A stretch of DNA of 64,000 nt, taken from contig NZ_CP027665.1 of assembly GCF_003008555.2 (NCBI RefSeq), positions 806,001 through 870,000 on the forward strand. Direction: 5' to 3'. Origin of the DNA: Pukyongiella litopenaei. Lineage in GTDB: Bacteria; Pseudomonadota; Alphaproteobacteria; Rhodobacterales; Rhodobacteraceae. Shown here in pieces: positions 37,738 to 45,539 of the stretch; position 1 is the first letter of the stretch; each line of letters opens with the position of its first letter. The notes under the pieces were generated by a model. It searched no databases, was not told the origin of the DNA, and saw nothing but the letters and a program-made list of their open reading frames with translations. The position numbers and the translations under genes were made by a program.

Positions 37738-38775
37738 TCAGTTCGGGAAACCGGCGAACCGGCGCACCGCCTGCCCGTCGGTCATCGCCGCCCCGCCGGT
37801 CAGCACGATCTCGGCGCCGTTCTCGAGCCCTCCGGTGATGCGGACATCGCCCGACTGAGTCGGTTCGATCGTTGCCGGCACCCAGGTCACGGTGCCGGTA
37901 TCGGCGCCCCTCGGGTCGAACCGCATCACCCCCGGCACGCCGTGGGTATCCATGACGATGGCGGAGGACGGCACCAGAATGCCGGTGTACTGGTCGGGCA
38001 CCCGGACCTGGACCGTCGCCGACGATCCGGGCAGGATGTTGCGCCCCTCGGGCGGGGTCATGGCCAGCGTGATGCGGAACGTCTGGCCAACGCTCGACGT
38101 TTCGGCCACGAATTCGCGGAAGGTCAGCGGATATTCGGCCGGGTCGCCCGGAAACCGCGCGGTGATCCGGGCATGGTCCTCGTCCCGCGCGCGCTGGAAC
38201 AGGGTCTCCGGCACATCGACCTCGATATAGAGCTCGGACATGTCGTGGATCCGGACCACCGGCGCGCCCGCGGCCACGGTCGAGAACAGCTCGACATTCC
38301 GGCTCGACACCAGCGCGTCGAACGGCGCGGTCAGCGTTGCGTGCCGCAGCGCCCATTCGGCGTTGCGCAGGCCGATGGCGGCCAGCGAAGCGGCGGTCTG
38401 CGCGTCGTCCAGCGCCACCTGGCTGACGGTGCTGCCCTTCAGCTTGTTCAGCCGCTCCAGCGTGCGGTCGGCCTGTTCCTTCTGCAGCCGCGCCTGGTCC
38501 AGTTGCAGTTCGAACTGCTCCAGATCCAGCTGGGCGATCAGCTCGCCACCGGCGATGGTGAACCCCTCGGAGACCGGGAACCGGAGCACCTGCCCGCCGA
38601 CCTGGAACGCCAGGTCGACCGATCGCCGCGCGGCCACCTGGCCGAAGAACTGGCGTTCCAGCGGCTGCGCCTCGGTCGACACCACCATCAGCCTGGCGGG
38701 CTTGGGCAGGGTTTCGGCGGCCAGCGGCGCGGCCCCCAGCGCGATCAGAAGGCAGGCAAGGTTCAGCAGTTTCAT
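37738..38775 (-). CDS. RND periplasmic adaptor (membrane fusion protein)
   Basis: A 345-residue secreted adaptor that bridges the RND permease to an outer-membrane channel. The signal peptide is MKLLNLACLLIALGAAPLAAE. A lipoyl-like segment is split by a coiled-coil hairpin (about 95-135, QLDQARLQKEQADRTLERLN), followed by beta-barrel and membrane-proximal domains. Its ATG overlaps the marR stop by 4 bp (ATGA). It has no lipobox cysteine, so it is probably a soluble periplasmic protein. Confidence 0.92.
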   Translation of the reverse strand: MKLLNLACLLIALGAAPLAAETLPKPARLMVVSTEAQPLERQFFGQVAARRSVDLAFQVGGQVLRFPVSEGFTIAGGELIAQLDLEQFELQLDQARLQKEQADRTLERLNKLKGSTVSQVALDDAQTAASLAAIGLRNAEWALRHATLTAPFDALVSSRNVELFSTVAAGAPVVRIHDMSELYIEVDVPETLFQRARDEDHARITARFPGDPAEYPLTFREFVAETSSVGQTFRITLAMTPPEGRNILPGSSATVQVRVPDQYTGILVPSSAIVMDTHGVPGVMRFDPRGADTGTVTWVPATIEPTQSGDVRITGGLENGAEIVLTGGAAMTDGQAVRRFAGFPN

Positions 38776-39260
38776 TTCTTCAGCCCCTCCGGAACACCGG
38801 TTTCAAGAATGTTGCACGACGCCCGGTCGAGCAGCGCGGCAAGGCGGTCGACCTCGTCAGGTGCAAGGCCGGTGATGTCCCGGAACACCCGCCGCGCCCG
38901 TTCCATCAGGTCGCGCCGCGCCCGGTCGCCGGCATCGGTCAGCCGCAACCGCCAGGCGCGGCGGTCTTCGAGGTCGCGTTCACGGGTCAGCAACCCCTTG
39001 GCTTCCAGCGCATCCGCGGTCGCGGTCACCGTCGACGGCAGCGCCAGCATGTCGCGGGCAAGCACGCCCATGCGCGCCGGCATCTCCAGCCGCACCAGCA
39101 TGTAGCGTTCGTGGCGGGTCAGCGGCGGATCGAGGATTTCCGCATCGGCACATTCCTCGAATTTCCAGTAGAGCACATGCACGCCCATCAGCGAGCGCAG
39201 TTCCGGCGCGAGCCCCTGCATCGGGCGCGGCCTATGCCTGTCATCCGCGGGTTCCGTCAT
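38772..39260 (-). CDS. MarR-family repressor of the RND operon
   Basis: A 162-residue winged-helix regulator encoded first in the RND operon, presumably controlling it. The ATG at 39260 follows GGAG at 6 bases; a TTG 12 bp earlier is less likely. The recognition region is LPSTVTATADALEAKGLLTRERDLEDRRAWRLRL (shown here in parts: helix LPSTVTATADALEAKG, wing LEDRRAWRLRL). The dyad and promoter found at 39283-39312 support autoregulation. The inducer is unknown. Confidence 0.88.
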   Translation of the reverse strand: MTEPADDRHRPRPMQGLAPELRSLMGVHVLYWKFEECADAEILDPPLTRHERYMLVRLEMPARMGVLARDMLALPSTVTATADALEAKGLLTRERDLEDRRAWRLRLTDAGDRARRDLMERARRVFRDITGLAPDEVDRLAALLDRASCNILETGVPEGLKK

Positions 39261-39282
39261 CACCGTCTCCAATCGGAGCGCA

Positions 39283-39312
39283 GATATACTTCATTTTGCG
39301 AACTATTCAACA
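39283..39312 (-). promoter_or_regulatory. Promoter with overlapping dyad upstream of marR
   Basis: On the minus strand TTGAAT (plus 39305-39310) and TATATC (39283-39288) are separated by 16 bases, a good sigma-70-like promoter. A near-palindrome TTGCGAA-CTA-TTCAACA (39296-39312) overlaps its -35 box and spacer, as expected for a MarR operator. No experimental support. Confidence 0.5.
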
Positions 39313-39340
39313 GGCAAAACTTTTGCTCCCCTTCCCGGCG

Positions 39341-40210
39341 TCAGCGATCCTGCGCATAGCGGGTCTCTTCGGCGAAATAGGCATCGAACCCGATCCGGGT
39401 CTTCATCTCGTCAAAGGGCATCAGGGTCGCGGCCGCGGGATTGCCCGCCCCGAAGGCGTCGAGCGCCTGCACCATCGCCTGCATGGCCGCCGACAACAGC
39501 GTCAGCGGATAGGCCGCGATGCGAAACCCGATTTCCCCGAGCCGCGCGGGCGGCAGCGCCGGGGTCAGCCCGCCTTCGACGATGTTTGCCATCACCGGCG
39601 CGTCCAGTTCGGCGCAGATGCGGATCATTTCCTCCTCGCTGCGCGGGGCCTCGACGAACAGGATATCGGCGCCGAGATCGCGAAAGGCGGCGGCGCGGGC
39701 AATGGCCTCGTCCAGCCCGTGATCGTGGCGGGCATCGGTGCGGGCGAGGATCAGGATGTCGTGGCCCTCGGCGCGGGCATCGGCGGCGGCGCGAATGCGC
39801 GCGCAGGCCTCGTCCCGCGACACCACCGCCTTGCCGGCGGTATGGCCGCAGCGTTTCGGCGCCACCTGGTCCTCGATCATCACCGCCGCGAACCCGGCCT
39901 GGGCAAAGCCCCGGACCGTGCGTTTCACGTTCAGCGCGTTGCCATAGCCGGTATCGCCGTCGCCGATCACCGGGATCGTGGTCGCGGCACAGATGTTGCG
40001 CCCCTGGTCGATCACCTCGCCATAGGACATCAGCCCGGTATCGGGCATCCCCAGCCGCGCCGCCGAGGCCGCGAACCCCGACATGAAGGTCAACGGGAAT
40101 CCGGCCTGTTCGATCAGCCGGGCCGACAGCGGGTCGAAACAGCAGGGCATGGTGATCAGTCCCGGCTGCGCCAGCAGGGCGCGCAACCGGTCGGGGGCGG
40201 AACGGGTCAT
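39341..40210 (-). CDS. Isocitrate lyase/PEP mutase-family protein
   Basis: A 289-residue TIM-barrel enzyme of the ICL/PEP-mutase superfamily. The metal-binding GDGDTGYGNALNV and the lid motif KRCGH with Cys121 are present. That Cys is kept in lyases such as 2-methylisocitrate lyase and dimethylmalate lyase, and argues for C-C cleavage of a 2-hydroxy- or 2-methyl-dicarboxylic acid rather than phosphonate chemistry. It follows dctM by 9 bp, so it is the last gene of a TRAP operon and probably acts on the imported acid. The exact substrate is unknown. Confidence 0.85.
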   Translation of the reverse strand: MTRSAPDRLRALLAQPGLITMPCCFDPLSARLIEQAGFPLTFMSGFAASAARLGMPDTGLMSYGEVIDQGRNICAATTIPVIGDGDTGYGNALNVKRTVRGFAQAGFAAVMIEDQVAPKRCGHTAGKAVVSRDEACARIRAAADARAEGHDILILARTDARHDHGLDEAIARAAAFRDLGADILFVEAPRSEEEMIRICAELDAPVMANIVEGGLTPALPPARLGEIGFRIAAYPLTLLSAAMQAMVQALDAFGAGNPAAATLMPFDEMKTRIGFDAYFAEETRYAQDR

Positions 40211-40219
40211 CGTATGTCC

Positions 40220-41494
40220 TCAGAGCTTGAAGGGAATGTAGAGCGCCAGCGCCGGCCACAGGTAGAGCAGCACCACCATCACCAGCATCAGCGCCAGAAA
40301 CGGCAAGGTGCCGCGGGACACGTCCCACAAGGTGGCGCGGGTGACCGACTGGATCACATAGAGGTTCAGTCCCACAGGCGGGGTGATCAGCGCGCATTCG
40401 ACCATCACCACCATGTAGATGCCGAACCAGATCGGGTCGAACCCCATCCCCGTCGCCGCCGGCAGCAGCACCGGGGTCATGATCAGCACCATCGACAGCG
40501 CCTCGAACACCAGCCCCATCATCAGCAGCACCAGCGACACCAGCAGCACCAGCCCCAGCGGGTTGGCGATATGGTCCGCGATCAGGGCCGAGATATCCTG
40601 CGGGATGCGGTAGAGCGTGATCGCCTTGCCAAAGATCTTGGCGCCGCCGATGATCAGCAGGATCGCCACGGTGGTGGCCATCGAATCGACGATGGCCTCC
40701 CACAGCGCGCGCAGGCTGAGCGTGCGCAACAGCACCCCGGTGATCAGCAATGCCAGCGTGAACCCGATGGCGGCGGCCTCGGTCGGGGTGAAGGCCCCCG
40801 AATAGATGCCGCCGAGGATCACCAGCGCCAGCAGCATCGACGGCAGCGCGCGCCCGGTGGCCCGCCAGCGGTCGCGCCAGCCGATCGCGGGCACCGGCGC
40901 GTAAGACTGGAAGAACCGCGCCGAAACCACCGAATAGACGATGAACAGCGCGATCAGCCCCAGCCCCGGCCCGATCCCCGCCAGGAACAGCGCGATCACC
41001 GATTCCTCGGTCACGAAGCCGTAGATGATCAACGGGATCGACGGCGGGATCAGGATGCCCAGCGTGCCGCCCGCCGCCAGCAGGCCATAGACGAAGCGCC
41101 GGTCATAGCCGCGCGAGATCATCTCGGGCGCGGCCACGGTTCCGATCGTTGCCGCCGTGGCCACCGAACTGCCCGAGATCGCCGCGAAGATCCCGCAGGA
41201 CAGGATCGTCGCCACCGCCAGCCCGCCCGGCCAGTGCCCGACCCAGGCCTGCACCGCGGCGAACAGGTCGCGCCCGACCCCGCCCTTCAGCAGCACGTTG
41301 GACATCAGCAGGAACAGCGGCACCGCGAGCAGGATGAACCCGTCCAGCGTCGACAGGATCGCCTGCGGCGCCATCAGCGGGGAAAATCCCCCCAGCCACA
41401 GCATCGCCAGCCCCAGCGACCCCAGCGCAAAAGCGACCGGAACGCCCGCCAGCAACAGGCCGAACAGGCAGGCCAGGATGAGGCCGATGGTCAT
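40220..41494 (-). CDS. TRAP transporter large permease subunit (DctM family)
   Basis: A 424-residue polytopic protein, the ion-coupled transport subunit of a TRAP system. The ATG at 41494 overlaps the DctQ stop by 4 bp (ATGA). Typical DctM segments are GVPVAFALGSLGLAML, SGSSVATAATIGTVAAPEM, GILIPPSIPLIIYG and TPPVGLNLYVIQSV. It works with the DctQ- and DctP-like genes upstream. Sodium-driven uptake of an organic acid is expected; the substrate is likely linked to the lyase that follows. Confidence 0.94.
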   Translation of the reverse strand: MTIGLILACLFGLLLAGVPVAFALGSLGLAMLWLGGFSPLMAPQAILSTLDGFILLAVPLFLLMSNVLLKGGVGRDLFAAVQAWVGHWPGGLAVATILSCGIFAAISGSSVATAATIGTVAAPEMISRGYDRRFVYGLLAAGGTLGILIPPSIPLIIYGFVTEESVIALFLAGIGPGLGLIALFIVYSVVSARFFQSYAPVPAIGWRDRWRATGRALPSMLLALVILGGIYSGAFTPTEAAAIGFTLALLITGVLLRTLSLRALWEAIVDSMATTVAILLIIGGAKIFGKAITLYRIPQDISALIADHIANPLGLVLLVSLVLLMMGLVFEALSMVLIMTPVLLPAATGMGFDPIWFGIYMVVMVECALITPPVGLNLYVIQSVTRATLWDVSRGTLPFLALMLVMVVLLYLWPALALYIPFKL

Positions 41495-41988
41495 TCCATG
41501 ACCTCCCCGTCCTCGGGAATGTCCCCGCGCAGCGCCCGGACGATGTTGGCCAGGCACGACAATGCCAGCAATGCGAAACCCGCGGGGATCGCCGCCTCGG
41601 GGATCCAGGCGGGCGGGTCCAGCATCGTCCCGGAGGTGCGCCCGCGCATCAGGCTATCTTGGAAGATGCCGTATCCCTGGACGACCACCACCAGCGCAAA
41701 GACCAGGATCACCAGCAGCGCGAAGATCTCGAGCAGCACACGCAACCGGCGCGGCGCCTGTGCGGTCAGCGCCGTGACCCGGATGTGGCGACGGCTGGAC
41801 AGCACCCAGGCCATCGCCAGCGGACAGGCCCAGATCAGGCAGAGCTGGCTCAGTTCCGCCGCCCAGATCGTCGGGGCGTTGAAGAAATACCGCGCCACCA
41901 CCTCCCAGGTCAGGAACAGGCCCGTCAGGGCCAGCAGGCAGGCCGCGACCCAGGCCGCCCCGCGTTCGACAGCTGCAAGCAATGGCAT
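41491..41988 (-). CDS. TRAP transporter small permease subunit (DctQ family)
   Basis: A 165-residue protein with four membrane helices, the small TRAP membrane subunit. LFLTWEVVARYFFNAPTIWAAEL is the typical DctQ core, followed by RRHIRVTAL. Its stop overlaps the DctM start by 4 bp. A 14-bp hairpin lies between it and the binding-protein gene upstream. Confidence 0.92.
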   Translation of the reverse strand: MPLLAAVERGAAWVAACLLALTGLFLTWEVVARYFFNAPTIWAAELSQLCLIWACPLAMAWVLSSRRHIRVTALTAQAPRRLRVLLEIFALLVILVFALVVVVQGYGIFQDSLMRGRTSGTMLDPPAWIPEAAIPAGFALLALSCLANIVRALRGDIPEDGEVME

Positions 41989-42017
41989 CCTACCCGCCCC
42001 GCATGTGACCCGGCGCT

Positions 42018-42047
42018 GTCCCGCCGCCCGGTGCCGGGCGGCGGGAC
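42018..42047 (-). repeat. 14-bp hairpin between dctP-type and dctQ-type genes
   Basis: GTCCCGCCGCCCGG (42018-42031) and CCGGGCGGCGGGAC (42034-42047) are perfect complements. No T-run follows. It stands 9 bp after the binding-protein stop and would cap the 3' end of that part of the message. It probably lets the binding protein be made in excess over the membrane subunits; this is inference. Confidence 0.7.
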
Positions 42048-42055
42048 ATACCGGC

Positions 42056-43048
42056 TCAGAAGCCGCGTGCGGCGTCCATCATCGCCTTGCCCATGTCGCC
42101 GGTCTTGGCGAGATAGGCCTCGTAGACCGGCGCCGAAACCTCGCGCCACGCCTGCAGCTCTTCCGCGGTCGGGCGATAGATGGTCATGCCGTTTTCCTCG
42201 GCCGCCGCATAGGCCCGCGCCTCGATCGCCGCCATGTCGTCGCGCACGGTCTGCTCGGCCTTGGCCGCCGCGGCGGCGATGATGTCGCGATGCTCCTGCG
42301 GCAAACCGTTCCAGAACTCGGTATTTGCCACCACGATGAATTCGATATCCGCGTTGTTGGTAACGGTGATCGTGTCCATCACCTCCCACAGCGACCGCGA
42401 CTGGACGCCGGACACCCCGGTCATGCCGATATCGACGGTGCCGCGCTGATAGGCGAGATACTGTTCCGACCCCGAAATGATCGTCGGCGCGCCGCCGGCG
42501 GCCTCGACAAAATCGCCCAGGGTCTTGCCGAAGACGCGAACCTTCTTGCCTTCCATGTCGGCGGGCGTGGCCACCGGACCGCCATTGGACAGCATGATCG
42601 CACCGCCATAGGCCTGCCACCAGAGCACGGTCGACCCGGTCCCGGCGATCGCATCATCGATCGGCCCGCGCACCGGCGATCCCGGCGCCACCGCCTTGCG
42701 CACCTTCTCTTCGCTGTCGAACAGGAACGGCTGGTAGAAGATATCCACCGCCGGGATGTCGCCGACATAACGGGTCAGCGACGCCACCCCCATCTCGATC
42801 GCGCCCGAGCCGACGGCCTGCGGAACCTCCTTGTCCTTGTAGAGCTGCGCGGAATCGTAGATCTCGACCGCGATATCCCCGCCCGAGGCGGCCTCGACCT
42901 CGTCCTTGAACAGCGCCAGGTTCTGGCCCAGGTGGCTCTTGAGCGGCAATTGCAGGGAAATCCGCAAGGTGGTATCCGCCGCCTGCGCGCTCATCGCGCC
43001 GACGCAGAACGCCCCGGCGGCCAGCAGCCCGGTTACGATCTTGTTCAT
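42056..43048 (-). CDS. TRAP transporter substrate-binding protein (DctP family)
   Basis: A 330-residue periplasmic binding protein. ATG 43048 follows GGGAGGATAAC. The signal peptide is MNKIVTGLLAAGAFCVGAMS with cleavage near AQA-AD. The mature part has the DctP fold: ADTTLRISLQLPLKSHLGQN at its start, and VRVFGKTLGDFVEAAGGAPTII around the region that holds the carboxylate-binding Arg. It is the first gene of a P-Q-M-lyase operon. The substrate is a carboxylic acid of unknown identity. Confidence 0.94.
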   Translation of the reverse strand: MNKIVTGLLAAGAFCVGAMSAQAADTTLRISLQLPLKSHLGQNLALFKDEVEAASGGDIAVEIYDSAQLYKDKEVPQAVGSGAIEMGVASLTRYVGDIPAVDIFYQPFLFDSEEKVRKAVAPGSPVRGPIDDAIAGTGSTVLWWQAYGGAIMLSNGGPVATPADMEGKKVRVFGKTLGDFVEAAGGAPTIISGSEQYLAYQRGTVDIGMTGVSGVQSRSLWEVMDTITVTNNADIEFIVVANTEFWNGLPQEHRDIIAAAAAKAEQTVRDDMAAIEARAYAAAEENGMTIYRPTAEELQAWREVSAPVYEAYLAKTGDMGKAMMDAARGF

Positions 43049-43142
43049 GTTATCCTCCCGTTGTCGTGCTGTCAGAATGGCGATTGCGGTTGGCATGACA
43101 AGCCCCAATCCGGACCTTGGCCAACCCCTGCCGCATTCGCCG

Positions 43143-43170
43143 TTGACTCTGCCGCCCGCCCGGCTATAAG
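43143..43170 (+). promoter_or_regulatory. Probable rpsD promoter
   Basis: TTGACT (43143-43148) and TATAAG (43165-43170) are separated by 16 bases, close to the sigma-70 consensus. It would give an rpsD leader of about 130 bases. That leader contains short GC-rich dyads at about 43195-43206 and 43262-43274. Confidence 0.65.
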
Positions 43171-43308
43171 CGCCGCTTCACTGGTGTTGGTGGCCCCCGC
43201 GAGGGGATGCCTGTCATGGGGAGACCCAAGAGGACAACGCCCTTCACAGCGCAAGCGAGGTCGCCCGCCGGGCGGACGAGCGTGCCACATATCGAAGGAG
43301 ATCAGACG

Positions 43309-43929
43309 GTGACCAAACGCACCTCTGCCAAGTACAAGATCGACCGCCGGATGGGCGAAAACATCTGGGGCCGCCCGAAATCCCCGGTCAACCGCCGCGA
43401 ATACGGCCCCGGCCAGCACGGCCAGCGCCGCAAGGGCAAGCTGTCCGACTTCGGCCTGCAGCTGCGCGCCAAGCAGAAGCTGAAAGGCTACTACGGCGAC
43501 CTGACCGAGAAACAGTTCCGCCGCATCTACGCCGAGGCCGAGCGGGTCAAGGGCGACACCGGTGAAAACCTGATCGGCCTGCTGGAACGCCGCCTCGACG
43601 CCGTGGTCTACCGCGCCAAGTTCGTGCCGACCGTGTTTGCCGCGCGCCAGTTCGTGAACCACGGCCATGTCAAGGTGAACGGCCGCCGGGTGAACATCCC
43701 CTCCTACCGCGTCAAGGAAGGCGACATCATCGAGGTGCGCGACAAGTCCAAGCAGCTCGCCGTGGTGCTCGAGGCCGTCGGCCTGCCCGAACGCGACGTG
43801 CCCGACTACATCGACGCCGACCATTCCAAGATGACCGCCACCTTCGTGCGCACCCCCGCCCTGGGCGACGTGCCCTACCCGGTGATGATGGAACCGAACC
43901 TGGTGGTCGAATTCTACGCCAAGAACTGA
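43309..43929 (+). CDS. rpsD: 30S ribosomal protein S4
   Basis: A primary 16S rRNA-binding protein that nucleates assembly of the small-subunit body. It starts at a GTG (43309, [20 protein letters not shown]) with AAGGAG 8 bases upstream, and has 206 residues. The S4-type RNA-binding domain follows the N-terminal part ([20 protein letters not shown]). It stands alone, outside the alpha operon, as is usual in alphaproteobacteria. A good promoter and a strong terminator frame it. The GTG start and 130-base leader leave room for S4 feedback control. Confidence 0.98.
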   Translation: MTKRTSAKYKIDRRMGENIWGRPKSPVNRREYGPGQHGQRRKGKLSDFGLQLRAKQKLKGYYGDLTEKQFRRIYAEAERVKGDTGENLIGLLERRLDAVVYRAKFVPTVFAARQFVNHGHVKVNGRRVNIPSYRVKEGDIIEVRDKSKQLAVVLEAVGLPERDVPDYIDADHSKMTATFVRTPALGDVPYPVMMEPNLVVEFYAKN

Positions 43930-43962
43930 TCCCGGTTCATCCGGATCTTCCGAACGAAAGAA

Positions 43963-43989
43963 ACCCCCGCCGGCCCGGCGGGGGTTTTT
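43963..43989. terminator. Intrinsic terminator after rpsD, also facing ctpA
   Basis: ACCCCCGCCGG (43963-43973) pairs with CCGGCGGGGGT (43975-43985), and TTTTT ends the plus-strand copy. On the minus strand the hairpin is followed by TTTCTTTC, so it may also serve the convergent ctpA message. Confidence 0.88.
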
Positions 43990-44056
43990 CGTTGCGCGTC
44001 CGGTGTCGCGGAACATGGCCGGCCGGAATGTCCCGGCCAGCCTGGCGGGCGGCGCG

Positions 44057-45397
44057 TCAGTCGCCCGGACCCAGCGCCGCCAGCCCCTTGAGGATGTCGA
44101 TGGCATAGGCCAGCTGGTAATCCTGCTCGCGCCGTTCCGCGGCGGCCTCGGCCTTGGCGCGGTCCTCTTCGATCTGCCGGATCTCGTCCTCGCTCAGGCT
44201 GTCATTGTTCAGACGCCCGCGCAGATCGGCCTCGGACCTTGTGCGCGCCGCCTGGGCTTCCTCCTCCTCGGCCGCGGTGTCCGGGGCACGGCGGGGCTGT
44301 TCGACGATGATGTCCGGGCTGACGCCCAGCGCCTGGATCGACCGGCCCGACGGGGTGTAATAACGCGCCGTGGTCAGCCGCATCGCGCCGTCACCCCGCA
44401 GCGGCATGACCGTCTGCACCGACCCCTTGCCAAAGCTCTTGGTGCCCACCACGATCGCGCGGCGGTGATCCTGCAACGCGCCGGCGACGATCTCCGATGC
44501 CGATGCCGAACCGCCATTGATCAGCACCACGATCGGCTTGCCCTCGGACAGGTCGCCCTGCGTGGCGTTGAAGCGTTCGCCGTCCTCGGGATCGCGGCCG
44601 CGGGTCGACACGATCTCGCCCTCGTCCAGGAACGCGTCCGACACCTGGATCGCCTGGTTCAGCAGCCCGCCGGGATTGTTGCGCAGGTCCAGCACGATGC
44701 CGTCGATCTTGTCGATGCCGCCGGCTTCCTCGACCTGCTCCTTCAGCCCGGCCTCGAGATTGGCCATGGTCTGGTCGTTGAAGGTGGTGACACGCAGGAT
44801 CACCGCCTCGCCCTCGGTGCGGGTGCGCACGGCGGTCAGCTTGATGGTATCGCGCACGATGGTCACGTCGAAAGGTTCGGTTTCGCCCTCGCGCACCACG
44901 GTGATGACGATCTCGGAGCCGACCGGCCCGCGCATCATCTCGACCGCCTTGTCCAGCGTCAGCCCCAGCATGCTCTCGCCATCCACATGGGTGATGAAAT
45001 CGCCGGCCTCGATCCCGGCCTCGTCGGCGGGCGTGCCGTCGATCGGCGACACCACCTTGACGAAACCCTCCTCCTGCGTGACCTCGATGCCCAGCCCGCC
45101 GAATTCGCCACGGGTCTGCACCCGCATCTGTTCGGCATCGTCGGGCGACAGGTAGGACGAATGCGGGTCGAGCGATGTCAGCATCCCGTCGATCGCCGAT
45201 TCGATCAGCTCGCCCGCGTCCACGTCCTCGACATATTCCGATCGGATGCGTTCGAAGATATCCCCGAACAAATCGAGCTGCTCATACACATCCGCCTTCG
45301 AGGCGGCTTCCTCGGCCAGCAGCGGCCCGGCCACCTGGGTTGCGGCAATCACGCCCGCGGCGGTGCCGCCCAGCGCGGCCAAAACGAATTTCCTCAT
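44057..45397 (-). CDS. ctpA: Carboxy-terminal processing protease (S41)
   Basis: A 446-residue periplasmic S41 protease that trims C-termini of envelope proteins and cell-wall hydrolases. It has an N-terminal signal or anchor (MRKFVLAALGGTAAGVIAAT), a PDZ domain (about 95-175) and the Ser-Lys catalytic dyad: Ser301 in GGSASASEIVAGAL and Lys324 in TKSFGKGSVQT. The C-terminal 70 residues are charged and helical. In related genomes an EnvC-like gene usually stands between gpmI and ctpA; here it is absent. Confidence 0.95.
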   Translation of the reverse strand: MRKFVLAALGGTAAGVIAATQVAGPLLAEEAASKADVYEQLDLFGDIFERIRSEYVEDVDAGELIESAIDGMLTSLDPHSSYLSPDDAEQMRVQTRGEFGGLGIEVTQEEGFVKVVSPIDGTPADEAGIEAGDFITHVDGESMLGLTLDKAVEMMRGPVGSEIVITVVREGETEPFDVTIVRDTIKLTAVRTRTEGEAVILRVTTFNDQTMANLEAGLKEQVEEAGGIDKIDGIVLDLRNNPGGLLNQAIQVSDAFLDEGEIVSTRGRDPEDGERFNATQGDLSEGKPIVVLINGGSASASEIVAGALQDHRRAIVVGTKSFGKGSVQTVMPLRGDGAMRLTTARYYTPSGRSIQALGVSPDIIVEQPRRAPDTAAEEEEAQAARTRSEADLRGRLNNDSLSEDEIRQIEEDRAKAEAAAERREQDYQLAYAIDILKGLAALGPGD

Positions 45398-45421
45398 CGC
45401 TGACCATCCATCCTTGTCTGG

Positions 45422-45491
45422 CCGGACCGCGGGTCATGCGCGGGTCCGGCGATATCCCGTTTGCATATATAGACCCTGTCCGGACCGGCAA
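45422..45491 (-). promoter_or_regulatory. Probable ctpA promoter and leader hairpin
   Basis: On the minus strand TTGCCG (plus 45486-45491) and TATATG (45464-45469) are 16 bases apart. A leader dyad CCGGACC/GGTCCGG (45443-45449 with 45422-45428) follows. This gives ctpA its own transcript, separate from gpmI. Confidence 0.45.
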
Positions 45492-45539
45492 TGAAAGGGC
45501 GATCACCGACAGGTGAGGGAAATTCGCCCCCGCGACCGG

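Noticed and set aside
34608-37838. A 1076-codon plus-strand frame opposite the RND permease
   Set aside because: Its translation is Gln/His/Arg/Asp-rich without domain character. It mirrors codon bias of the real gene on the other strand in high-GC DNA.
39296-43312. A 1338-codon plus-strand frame across the lyase-TRAP operon
   Set aside because: It spans four well-recognised minus-strand genes and has low-complexity His/Gln/Arg-rich content; an antisense artefact.
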